Below, piece after piece: positions 24,603 to 32,211 of a stretch of DNA of 32,711 nt. A program made the position numbers and the translations under genes. The notes under the pieces are model-generated. The model did not search any database and was not told the origin of the DNA. It saw only the letters and a program-made list of their open reading frames with translations. Position 1 is the first letter of the stretch. Every line of letters starts with the position of its first letter. The DNA is from Planctomycetaceae bacterium (GTDB lineage Bacteria; Planctomycetota; Planctomycetia; Pirellulales; Pirellulaceae), in NCBI GenBank assembly GCA_015490875.1, contig WFWZ01000182.1, positions 1-32,711 on the forward strand, read 5' to 3'.

Positions 24603-25684
24603 GCGGACTCCCGTCGTGCAAGCGGATCGAAGGGAAGGGTGATTTGTTCGCTTGAGGACGGCTCGTTCGGAGACTCCTGTTCCTCTCCAGCTACCGCCAG
24701 GTCGAGGACATCGGTGATGTCGATCAGCCCGAGTGGGTATCCGTTGCCATCGACGACGGGTAACTCGCTAATGCGGCGTGCCGCCAGAATCCCGATGGCG
24801 TCTCCCAGTCGCGTTCCGGCTGGTACCGTCACCGGCGAAAGAGTCATCACTTCTCGGATGGGGCGATCGAGTGCCGAGTCTTGACGCTGTTCGAGAAGTC
24901 TTGCCAAGTCGCTATCGGTGAAAAGACCGGCAAGTCGTCCCTGAGTGTCGGTGATTAAGATCGCTCCCGTACGACGGCCCGGACGACTGACATGCACCAT
25001 CACCTCGCGGACGGTCATCTCCGCGGGAGCGCACCGGCATTGGTCGAGCGGTCGCATGACATGCTCAACATTGGCCAAGCGCCGCCCTAGAGTCCCGCCG
25101 GGATGATTGCGGGCGAAATCCTCGGCTTGGAAACCGGCAAGCCTCGCGAGGACTACAGCTAGTGCGTCTCCCAAGGCCAGCATCAGCGTCGTGCTGGTAG
25201 TGGGAGCCAAACCGAACCGTTCCGCTTCCTCGACACGGCCGATGTCGAGGACGACATCCGCTTGGCGAGCCAGTAGGCTGTGAGCGTTGCCGGTGATGGC
25301 GATTTGAGCCACACCGCGCTGGCGAAGAGCTGGGAGGAGCCGAACGACCTCGTCGGTGTTGCCACTGAAGGAAAGCACAAGTGCCACGTCGTCGGCGCGG
25401 ACCGCGCCGAGATCGCCATGAAAGGCCTCCGCCGGATGGAGAAAGTGACTCGGAGTTCCCAGCGATGAGAGGGTGGCCGAAATCTTGCGACCCACCAGCC
25501 CTGCCTTGCCGACACCCGACACGACAACATGTCCGCTGCACTTGTGGCAGAGCTCCACGGCTGCAACGAAACGGTGATCCAGCCGCTGTTCCAAGCCGGC
25601 AAGGGCAGATCGTTCTCGCTCGAGTACCGCACGCGCCCAGGCAAGGAGTGCTTCAGCCGCCGGTGCGGTGGACATGCCTGACAT
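24599..25684 (-). CDS. kdsD: Arabinose-5-phosphate isomerase (SIS plus CBS pair)
   Basis: The 361-residue enzyme interconverts ribulose-5-phosphate and arabinose-5-phosphate, the first step to KDO. The SIS domain (about residues 35-190) shows HVVVSGVGKAGLVGRKISATLSSLG, FLHPAEAFHGDLGAV, LSFSGNTDEVVRLLPAL and ARNHPGGTLGRRL. Two CBS domains follow (GRRTGAILITDTQGRLAGLFTDSD and AARRISELPVVDGNGYPLGLID). The C-terminal 35 residues are an extra acidic tail. The frame is open upstream to 25900, but the ATG at 25684 has GGAGGAAGGGG about seven bases upstream; an ATG at 25675 is a second choice. Confidence 0.92.
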   Translation of the reverse strand: MSGMSTAPAAEALLAWARAVLERERSALAGLEQRLDHRFVAAVELCHKCSGHVVVSGVGKAGLVGRKISATLSSLGTPSHFLHPAEAFHGDLGAVRADDVALVLSFSGNTDEVVRLLPALRQRGVAQIAITGNAHSLLARQADVVLDIGRVEEAERFGLAPTTSTTLMLALGDALAVVLARLAGFQAEDFARNHPGGTLGRRLANVEHVMRPLDQCRCAPAEMTVREVMVHVSRPGRRTGAILITDTQGRLAGLFTDSDLARLLEQRQDSALDRPIREVMTLSPVTVPAGTRLGDAIGILAARRISELPVVDGNGYPLGLIDITDVLDLAVAGEEQESPNEPSSSEQITLPFDPLARRESA

Positions 25685-26229
25685 GAGGCTTCCCCTTCCT
25701 CCATGACGGAAAACCACGGCCACTCGCTCGCCCCGGCCGCTCACCTCTCCTGTCACAGCCGCATGCACCGAGCGAACTTTGCGGCCAACATTGTACTCGG
25801 TCACCGGGAATGCTCCCAGGCGAATTACACGCCCGGCATGCCCCTCACGCAGGGGGGCAGGGCAGGTGTCTCGCGCAAAGACGGAGTCGGTTTCGCGCAA
25901 AGCCGCTAAGGCGCGAAGAGCGAGAAAATGTTGGCCCTATGGAGGTAGGCCAGCCACCGAAGCCACTCGGTGCTAGCATAACCCCTTCTTTGCGTGCCTT
26001 GCGTCTTTGCGCGAGACCATCCTCGGCCGGCGCGAGGTTCCTCAGCGTGAAAGGACGGAGTCGGTTTCGCGCAAAGCCGCTAAGACGCAAAGAAAAGGAA
26101 AGTTGGCCGTAGGGAGAATAGCCCAACCGGCGCACCCGCTTCGTGCTTGCACAACATCTTTTACCCCTTCTTTGCGTGCCTTGCGTCTTTGCGCGAGACC
26201 ATCCTCTGCGCCTCAGCGAGAAACAACCC
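25685..26229. other. Intergenic region with repeats between kdsD and the NtrC-type gene
   Basis: 545 bp with no gene. The kdsD promoter should lie in its left part (25685-25860), where I see no clear boxes; the rest is filled by the fold-back repeats listed separately. Confidence 0.6.
25870..26225. repeat. Duplicated fold-back repeats
   Basis: Two diverged copies of an element of about 170-180 bp. A 30-bp word is identical at 25881-25910 and 26055-26084, and a 44-bp word is identical at 25981-26024 and 26163-26206. In each copy the left arm (TTTCGCGCAAAGCC...) is the approximate inverse of the right arm (GCGTCTTTGCGCGAGA), so each can fold back. Cores are related (GTTGGCC ... CGGTGCT/CGTGCTT). 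Words such as GCGTCTTTGCGCGAG link them to the cluster at 14897-15314. Confidence 0.8.
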
Positions 26230-27666
26230 TTAGCGTCTCGGTGCGAGGCTCCCACCGTCCCGCTCGCTACCGCCAAGTTTTCGGCTGAGCGTCGTGCGAT
26301 GGATGCCGAGTCGCTCGGCGGCCGCCCGGACATTTCCACCTTCTTGCTCCAAGACAATACGAAAAAGGGGCTGTTCGACGAGCTTCACGAGCATTTCGTG
26401 CAGCCGTCCTTGTGCCGAAGCGTCGGCCAGCGCGTGGCGCGTCCACGCCTCCACGCTTTGTCTGAGTGCCGCTGTCGGATCCCTTTCGGAGTCGGAGAAT
26501 TCCAGCGGCCGGTCGATCGCCTCGGGAAGATGCCACGGCTGGATCGGCCCCTGCCTCGCGACGATCGTGGCATGCTCCAAAGCATTGCGCAACTCTCGGA
26601 CGTTGCCGTACCATTGTCGTTCTTGGAGTGCGGAAACGGTCGCCGGCGGCAGCTTCTCGCCACGTCGACCGAGCTGTCGGAGGAAGAACTCGGCGAGGAG
26701 CGGAATGTCGTCAACTCTCTCGCGCAGCGGTGGCAGGTGGATGCGGTAAGCCGTCAGGCGAAAGTAGAGATCGTGGCGGAACTTTCGAGCTTCCACGGAA
26801 GACCATAAATCCTGATGCGTGGCCGAGACGATCCGGAAGTCCGTCGGTTGTGCCTTGCGACCTCCGACCGGTACGACGGCTCCTTCTTCCAGTACGCGAA
26901 GCAACTTCACCTGCACGGACATCGGGATGTCGGCGACTTCGTCGAGGAACAAGGTGCCGCCATGGGCTCGCACCAGCAGCCCTTCGCGGTCGGTCTCGGC
27001 TCCCGTAAAGGCTCCACGCACGTGGCCGAATAGTTCGCTTTCCGCCAATGTCGGCGGGAGGGACGCGATGTTCACCGCGACGAACGGACCGTCGCGCCGG
27101 TTGCTGTGCCGATGGATGGCTCGAGCCGCCAACTCCTTGCCCGTTCCACTCTCCCCGGTAATCAGTACACTCGCCTGCGAACAAGCTGCCAAGGCGACCG
27201 ACTTGAAAACCTCCTGCATGGCCGGCGTCTGTCCCACGAAGCCGGAAATCGGCTCAGCAGTCGGGGAAGGTTCAAAGGATTCACTGCGCCGGCCGACGCG
27301 GACGGCCTGGTCGATCACCCCGCGAATCTGCTCGAGATCGAATGGCTTGACGATATACTCGAATACCTCCTCCTTCACCGCTCGGACCGCCGTCTCCAAA
27401 TCCCCATGGGCGGTCATGATGACGATGGGAACCTGAGGCGCGAGCTGACGGAATTGTGTCACTGCTGACAGGCCGTCGATGCCGGGAAGTCGAACATCAA
27501 GCAGGAGGACATCAGGAGGATGCTGGCGCGCCGCTTCGAGTCCCTGTTCGGCCGAGGCGGCGGTATGCACGTCGAGTCCGGCCGACTCTCCGAGGCGTTC
27601 CAGCGCCCAGCAGATGGCCGGTTCGTCGTCCACGACGAGGACTCGAGGCTGCTTCGATGGTGTCAC
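26230..27666 (-). CDS. NtrC-family sigma-54-dependent response regulator
   Basis: The 478-residue protein has three parts. The receiver (residues 8-122) has Asp13-Asp14, phospho-acceptor Asp57 (LLLDVRLPG), Thr85 and Lys107. The AAA+ domain (about 140-380) has Walker A GESGTGKE at 171-178, the sigma-54-contacting GAFTGA loop at 218-223 and the GGTLFLDEVADIP Walker B region. A Fis-type helix-turn-helix ends the protein (GGNVRAAAERLGIHRTTLSRKLG). It should open sigma-54 promoters when phosphorylated by the kinase encoded just upstream. The open frame continues to 28212, but the GTG at 27666 has GGAGG six bases before it and overlaps the kinase stop (GTGA). Its signal is not evident. Confidence 0.95.
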   Translation of the reverse strand: MTPSKQPRVLVVDDEPAICWALERLGESAGLDVHTAASAEQGLEAARQHPPDVLLLDVRLPGIDGLSAVTQFRQLAPQVPIVIMTAHGDLETAVRAVKEEVFEYIVKPFDLEQIRGVIDQAVRVGRRSESFEPSPTAEPISGFVGQTPAMQEVFKSVALAACSQASVLITGESGTGKELAARAIHRHSNRRDGPFVAVNIASLPPTLAESELFGHVRGAFTGAETDREGLLVRAHGGTLFLDEVADIPMSVQVKLLRVLEEGAVVPVGGRKAQPTDFRIVSATHQDLWSSVEARKFRHDLYFRLTAYRIHLPPLRERVDDIPLLAEFFLRQLGRRGEKLPPATVSALQERQWYGNVRELRNALEHATIVARQGPIQPWHLPEAIDRPLEFSDSERDPTAALRQSVEAWTRHALADASAQGRLHEMLVKLVEQPLFRIVLEQEGGNVRAAAERLGIHRTTLSRKLGGSERDGGSLAPRR

Positions 27667-29129
27667 GAGTCGCCTCCGGTTCGCGGAAGTTTGAGTCGAA
27701 AGCAGGTTTCCGGTTCCTCGCGTGACCAACTTACCTCTCCCCCGCACGACTCGGCCAGCCACGCGACCAGCGCCAGCCCTAGTCCGGCACCGCCTCGCTT
27801 GTCTGTTGCAAAGGGTTCGAAGAGCCGCTCCGCTATTTGGGGAGATGGCCCCAGGCCACTGTCGGCCACCAGAAACTCGAAGAAATCGCCGTCGGTGCGA
27901 CAGGACAGTCGCACGTGTGCGGCGTCGGTTCCGGTTGCCGGTCCCTTCGCCCCCACCGGACATGCGCGATGAGCATGTTCGGCTGCCGCTTCTACTGCGT
28001 TCCGCAATAGATTGACGAGAGCTTGTTCCAGGAGGTCGGCTGGAGCAGCTACCTCGTCGTCCCATTCGATCAAGTCGACTTGCAAGACTACGCCCCAGTG
28101 CTCGGCCAACGGTCGGACCTGTCGCACGGCACTTTCCACGACACTTTGGACATCGGCGTTCCCTGAAGCCGCTGACCGGAAGGTCCACGCCAGCCCGCCT
28201 TCTGTCTCCCACTCGCCGTCACCTGCACTCCGCCCTAACTGCAGAAATCGTTCCAAGAACCGCTCGATCCGCTCCAACTGCTCCCGCGCCAACGTCAGTT
28301 CTTCGGATTCACCTTGCGTGTCCGAGAGATGGCGTCTGTGCAGGTCGAGTGCCAATCGGCACCCGGTCGCCGCGTTGCGGATCTGGTGTGCCATGCTGCT
28401 CCCTAAGTGGGCCAGTGTCTCCATTCGTTCGGCTTTCCGCACATTCGTTTCATATCGGGCGAGCAATTCGGCCATGCGATTGATCGCCAAGACGAGCTCG
28501 CGGACTTCGTCTCGCCGCGCGGGCACCTCGAGTGGCTGGAAGTCGCCGTGCGCCACTTTAGCCACATGTCGTTGCAGCCTGGCCAACGGATCGGTCACAC
28601 GTCGGGCAATCCGCCAACTCACCAGGCCCACGACGATCCAGGCGACGGCTCCCACGACGAGCGGCGGATAGACGGCACGACGCCATGCTTCGTCGTAGGC
28701 CGCCGACGGAAAGAGTACGTGCAGCTCCCATTGAGTCCCGCCCAGACGCCTGCGGTCGACCACGAGCCGCCGATGGTAGTACGTGCGATCACTCAAGCGT
28801 GTCTTGCGAAAGCCACGAACGCGCTTGGCACTCGAGTACTTCACAAGGGCTGTCGCCAAACGCGGATCGCTGGATGCTTGTAACTGACCTTCCGCGTTCA
28901 CGACGACGTACTCGGCCCCCGATAGTCCTGCCATCTGTTCCAAAACGCGGTCGGTCAGCGGAAAACGACTTTCGCTGAGTGTCCGCTGCACGCTGCGCGC
29001 CTGGTCTTCCATTTGTCGGGCAACCGCATTGGACGCCAGATGCGCACTGAGGAGACTCAGGCACAACACGACGGCCCCTTGAACCGCGAGCATGGGAGCC
29101 AGAACTTGATTGCGGATGGGCCAACGCAT
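27663..29129 (-). CDS. Membrane sensor histidine kinase
   Basis: The 488-residue protein has a first membrane helix (about residues 9-31), an extracytoplasmic sensor of about 135 residues, a second helix (YPPLVVGAVAWIVVGLVSW), a HAMP linker (RRVTDPLARLQRHVAKVAHGDF), the phospho-acceptor His in LGSSMAHQIRNAATG, and a HATPase domain with NLLRNAVEAA (N box), ADSGLGPS (G1) and GGAGLGLALVAWL (G2). The HATPase N box is followed by an insertion rich in Ala and Gly. It is the cognate partner of the NtrC-type regulator (GTGA overlap). The ATG at 29129 is chosen because it precedes the first membrane helix; no strong ribosome-binding site is visible, and the open frame extends to 29240. Confidence 0.92.
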   Translation of the reverse strand: MRWPIRNQVLAPMLAVQGAVVLCLSLLSAHLASNAVARQMEDQARSVQRTLSESRFPLTDRVLEQMAGLSGAEYVVVNAEGQLQASSDPRLATALVKYSSAKRVRGFRKTRLSDRTYYHRRLVVDRRRLGGTQWELHVLFPSAAYDEAWRRAVYPPLVVGAVAWIVVGLVSWRIARRVTDPLARLQRHVAKVAHGDFQPLEVPARRDEVRELVLAINRMAELLARYETNVRKAERMETLAHLGSSMAHQIRNAATGCRLALDLHRRHLSDTQGESEELTLAREQLERIERFLERFLQLGRSAGDGEWETEGGLAWTFRSAASGNADVQSVVESAVRQVRPLAEHWGVVLQVDLIEWDDEVAAPADLLEQALVNLLRNAVEAAAEHAHRACPVGAKGPATGTDAAHVRLSCRTDGDFFEFLVADSGLGPSPQIAERLFEPFATDKRGGAGLGLALVAWLAESCGGEVSWSREEPETCFRLKLPRTGGDS

Positions 29130-29221
29130 GCCGTAGGCGCGAAATGAAAGGCTTCGCGAAAACCAAAGTGTTTTCTCAAGTATGAGCCGCCTTGTTCGCG
29201 GCGCCCAGCGGCGGCCAGCGA

Positions 29222-29261
29222 GCGTCGCGCGGTCCGACACGCGTGTCGCGCCGCGCGACGC
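29222..29261. promoter_or_regulatory. 40-bp near-perfect palindrome, likely enhancer for the NtrC-type regulator
   Basis: GCGTCGCGCGG (29222-29232) and its inverse CCGCGCGACGC (29251-29261) enclose CGACACGCGTGTCG (29235-29248), itself a perfect 14-bp palindrome with the same centre at 29241.5. 36 of 40 bases pair. A further GGCGGCC (29210-29216) / GGCCGCC (29263-29269) pair flanks it. The centre is about 96 bp upstream of the sigma-54 -12 element, a usual distance for an NtrC-type binding site, and about 110 bp from the kinase start. Binding is inferred, not shown. Confidence 0.6.
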
Positions 29262-29323
29262 CGGCCGCCGAGATTCGGATCCCCCCTGCTGTTCTTACTC
29301 GAGAAAGACAGGCGCGCGAGCTG

Positions 29324-29339
29324 TGGCACGCGCCTTGCA
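29324..29339 (+). promoter_or_regulatory. Consensus sigma-54 (-24/-12) promoter
   Basis: TGGCACGCGCCTTGCA matches the sigma-54 consensus TGGCACG-N4-TTGCW at every fixed position. The GG (29325-29326) and GC (29337-29338) are exactly 10 bp apart. It reads to the right, away from the kinase gene, with a predicted start near 29350. Downstream on this strand there is no convincing gene, only the antisense strand of the DUF1501 gene. Confidence 0.75.
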
Positions 29340-29491
29340 CAACGGAGAGGCCTTCCCACACCCCTGAATGGACGATGCTCCGGTCGGACCGAAAACCAAC
29401 GCTAGCCCATCGATGGCGGAGTGCTTCTCAAGAAGGCGCGACACATCGACGGTTCGGCCGGAGTTCGTTCCATTCGTTGCGGAACTGCTCC

Positions 29492-30745
29492 TCAGCTCGA
29501 GCTCAATTCGGCGATCGGATGACCCTCATCGGTCGCTTGCGTGGGGCTGCCGAACGCCGTCGTGTATTGCCGATCCGGCGGTATTCCCATCCGATCAAGC
29601 AGGGTTGCGAAGAGATCCGGAACGCCGTACCGCACACCGGCCAACTCGGTGCCGTCGGCGTTGGTCTGTCCCACGACCTGCCCGACCCGAATCCCGCCAC
29701 CGGCCATGACAACGGGAATCGCTCGAGGGAAATGGTCCCGTCCGGCTCGGCCGTTGATCGTCGGCGTTCGGCCGAACTCGCCAAGCCACACGACGAGTGT
29801 CTCATCCAGCAGGCCGCGAGCGTCCAGGTCCTCGAGCAATTGCGACCATGGATTGTCGATTTCCTGGCACAACCGCTGCGTGAGCCGGTGGTTGTCGGCA
29901 TGGGTGTCCCATCCGTCGTGCATGATTTCCACAAACGCGACACCCGCTTCGATCAGCCGTCTCGCCACCAGACAGGCGCGCCCGAACAGCGATTCTCCGT
30001 ATCGCGAACGCACCTGCTTGGGTTCGCGTTGCCAATCGAGAGCTCTTACAAACGGCGATCCCAACATGGCTTGAAGTTGTTCGATTCTGGCTCGGCGAGC
30101 TGCCACGGCTTCGTCTGCATGAGCCGCCACGAACGGCTGTTCCAACTGACGCAGAAGTGTCAGCTCCGATCGTCGTCGATCGAGTGCCGTCAGCAATCGC
30201 CGTACTTCTCCCGGCTCCTCGATGGAGAATGCAGCGTGGTCGGGTCCGAGAAATGCCGCACCGTAGCCTGGTCCCCCCAACGTCACGTAATGCGGTATGC
30301 CTCCTGTTCCCCGCTCGTGCGAAACCATCGCTCCCAAAGCGGGACGTGGAAACGCCGGGACCAAGGGATAGCCCGTATGCAAGAGGTACTGAGCTCGTTC
30401 GTGTTCGCCTTCGGGTGAGTGGAGACATCGCAAGATCGCCAGCTTGTCCGCCTGTTTTGCAATACTGGGTAGAAACTCGCTGATGGCGACTCCCGGAACC
30501 GAAGTCGAAATGGAACGCGTCTCGCCTCCAGTCGGTCGGCCCGGCTTGGGATCGAACGTTTCGAACTGACTCGGGCCGCCGTTCATCCAAAGGACGATGC
30601 AGTGGCGTGCTCGACCGGTGGCCCGACCCGCCAAGAGGCGTGGCGCCATACGACTTGCCCAAGCCAGAAAACCCCCTCCCACTCCTGCCAGATACCGCCG
30701 CCGCGTGATCCGGCGTTCGATGCTATGGTGTTGGGTCCTGATCAT
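29492..30745 (-). CDS. DUF1501 family protein (Tat-exported)
   Basis: The 417-residue protein begins with a twin-arginine signal (ITRRRYLAGVGGGFLAWAS, from residue 13). The DUF1501 body, related to the sulfatase/alkaline-phosphatase superfamily, shows HCIVLWMNGGPSQFETFDPKPG, ISEFLPSIAKQADKLAILRCL, AFVEIMHDGWDTHADN, LLDETLVVWLGEFGRTP, and GRDHFPRAIPVVMAGGGIRVG. Planctomycetes carry many such genes next to DUF1549/DUF1553 genes; the molecular role is unproven but the pair is thought to work in the periplasm. The ATG at 30745 has GGAGAG about eight bases upstream; the longer frame is not used. It follows the DUF1549/DUF1553 gene by 41 bp. Confidence 0.93.
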   Translation of the reverse strand: MIRTQHHSIERRITRRRYLAGVGGGFLAWASRMAPRLLAGRATGRARHCIVLWMNGGPSQFETFDPKPGRPTGGETRSISTSVPGVAISEFLPSIAKQADKLAILRCLHSPEGEHERAQYLLHTGYPLVPAFPRPALGAMVSHERGTGGIPHYVTLGGPGYGAAFLGPDHAAFSIEEPGEVRRLLTALDRRRSELTLLRQLEQPFVAAHADEAVAARRARIEQLQAMLGSPFVRALDWQREPKQVRSRYGESLFGRACLVARRLIEAGVAFVEIMHDGWDTHADNHRLTQRLCQEIDNPWSQLLEDLDARGLLDETLVVWLGEFGRTPTINGRAGRDHFPRAIPVVMAGGGIRVGQVVGQTNADGTELAGVRYGVPDLFATLLDRMGIPPDRQYTTAFGSPTQATDEGHPIAELSSS

Positions 30746-30786
30746 CGGCGATTCTCTCCTCGTCCGTTCTGTCTCTGCCGAGGCCG

Positions 30787-32211
30787 TCAATGGTTGAACG
30801 CAAATTCGCTGCCCATTACCAGGGCGAAGAAGACTTCGGCTGAAGTGTGGCCTCGGCACCGAGCGCCTTCCTCGGGTGTCGGTTCGCGACTGAGCAGTAT
30901 TTCAAACCATTGTTCGGGTGGTCGCTTCGGCACGTCGATCGACGCTGCCATTTTGTGCAGCAGATCCTGGATCGTCTCGCGATACTCCCACGTGGCGATG
31001 AAGTCGTCATCCAGGTTTCGGTCGGCCATGGAGCCCAGGAACGCGCGCCTCAGAGTCTCATTTTCGGGTTGTCCTAGAGCAGTCCGAACCGACTCGAAGT
31101 ACTGCTCTGCTGTCAGCGGTTTGACGGTATGCACGGCGAACAAACGGTGATGCACGTCACGCGCATCGTTCAGCACCGAGGAGCGCTGATAAGCTTCGGA
31201 AAGGACCAGCAGCCGGATCATCGGTTTAAGTTGAAATTGCTGTTCAACCGCTTGTTGCCGAAGGAACTCGAGCAACAGGGGGACCGAGGGAGGGTTTTGC
31301 GAAGAGAAATCATCCACGGGCTCGACGATCCCTCGGCCAAAGAAGTGATACCACAGGCGGTTGACGTACGCGCGTGCGAACGGTTTGCAGTGCGTCAGGT
31401 AATAGGCGAGTTCCTCGCGCCATCGATGCGTTCGCGGACGTGCTCCTGTCAGGAACCGCGGCAAGTCCGACTCCTCGGCTTCCGGACGGCCATCGCGCAC
31501 CATCAAGTTCCCTTCCCCAAGTTCCTCGATGCGAAGACCGGCAAAGAAACGGTTCATGGCATCGAAGTCGGCGCGCGTCCATCGATCGAAAGGATGGTCG
31601 TGGCAGCGAGCGCATTCGAGTCGCACTCCGAGAAAGAGGCGACAGACCTTGGTGGCCGGTTCTTCCGGATAACGCACCAGGAAGTTGACCGGACCGTGGA
31701 CGCCGGACGCGCCTTCTGCGGTAAGCAGTTCTCGGACGATCTCGTCGTAAGGCACCTCGCGAGCGATCTGCCGTTCGAACCAGCGTCGCAGGAGTTCCCG
31801 ATCGATGCCGTAGGCATTGCCATATCCGACTGCCGCCGTCGTCCACAGGTGCGACCAGAAGCGAGGAAACTCGGGAGATGCCAAGAGACGTTCCACCAGC
31901 GCTGCTCGGTCGCCCTCGCGCCGGAATGCGAGCCACTCCTTGTGCGTCGGAATGCGGCCGATCAGGTCGAGAGTGACGCGGCGAATGAAGGTGTTGTCGT
32001 CGCACAGCGGTGCCGGTTCAAGGTGGTGTTCGGCATACGAGGATGCCAGAAGTGTGTCAATTGACGGCGTGTTTTGCGCGAGGCCAACCGTGCCTAGGAG
32101 GATTGGTTGCAACAAGCCGACAGCGATCACAAGTCGGAACAGCGCACGATGAGGAGCAACAGCGTGATCGGATGGCTGGGGCGATCGCGCTTGCGCGTGC
32201 TCAAAAATCAT
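30787..32211 (-). CDS. DUF1549/DUF1553 family protein
   Basis: The 474-residue product has an N-terminal hydrophobic secretion segment (LFRLVIAVGLLQPILLGTVGLA). The DUF1549 part includes FIRRVTLDLIGRIPTHKEWLAF, LLASPEFPRFWSHLWTT and the heme-type CxxCH motif in ECARCHDHPFD. The DUF1553 part includes CKPFARAYVNRLWYHFFGRGIVEPVDDFS, LLVLSEAYQRSS and LTAEQYFESVRTALG. It is shorter than the usual 700-1000 residues because it lacks the N-terminal cytochrome (PSCyt1) domain and internal modules. The ATG at 32211 overlaps the upstream gene by 11 bp. With DUF1501 it forms the familiar planctomycete pair. Confidence 0.93.
   Translation of the reverse strand: MIFEHAQARSPQPSDHAVAPHRALFRLVIAVGLLQPILLGTVGLAQNTPSIDTLLASSYAEHHLEPAPLCDDNTFIRRVTLDLIGRIPTHKEWLAFRREGDRAALVERLLASPEFPRFWSHLWTTAAVGYGNAYGIDRELLRRWFERQIAREVPYDEIVRELLTAEGASGVHGPVNFLVRYPEEPATKVCRLFLGVRLECARCHDHPFDRWTRADFDAMNRFFAGLRIEELGEGNLMVRDGRPEAEESDLPRFLTGARPRTHRWREELAYYLTHCKPFARAYVNRLWYHFFGRGIVEPVDDFSSQNPPSVPLLLEFLRQQAVEQQFQLKPMIRLLVLSEAYQRSSVLNDARDVHHRLFAVHTVKPLTAEQYFESVRTALGQPENETLRRAFLGSMADRNLDDDFIATWEYRETIQDLLHKMAASIDVPKRPPEQWFEILLSREPTPEEGARCRGHTSAEVFFALVMGSEFAFNH

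Larger units (their letters stand above)
29130..29491. other. Regulatory intergenic region between the kinase and DUF1501 genes
   Basis: 362 bp holding the palindrome (29222-29261) and the sigma-54 promoter (29324-29339). A plus-strand frame from 29368 runs into the DUF1501 gene but has no ribosome-binding site and no protein-like character. Confidence 0.7.

Noticed and set aside
29368..29709. 113-codon plus-strand frame downstream of the sigma-54 promoter
   Set aside because: No ribosome-binding site, no recognisable motif, and most of it lies antisense to the DUF1501 coding region.
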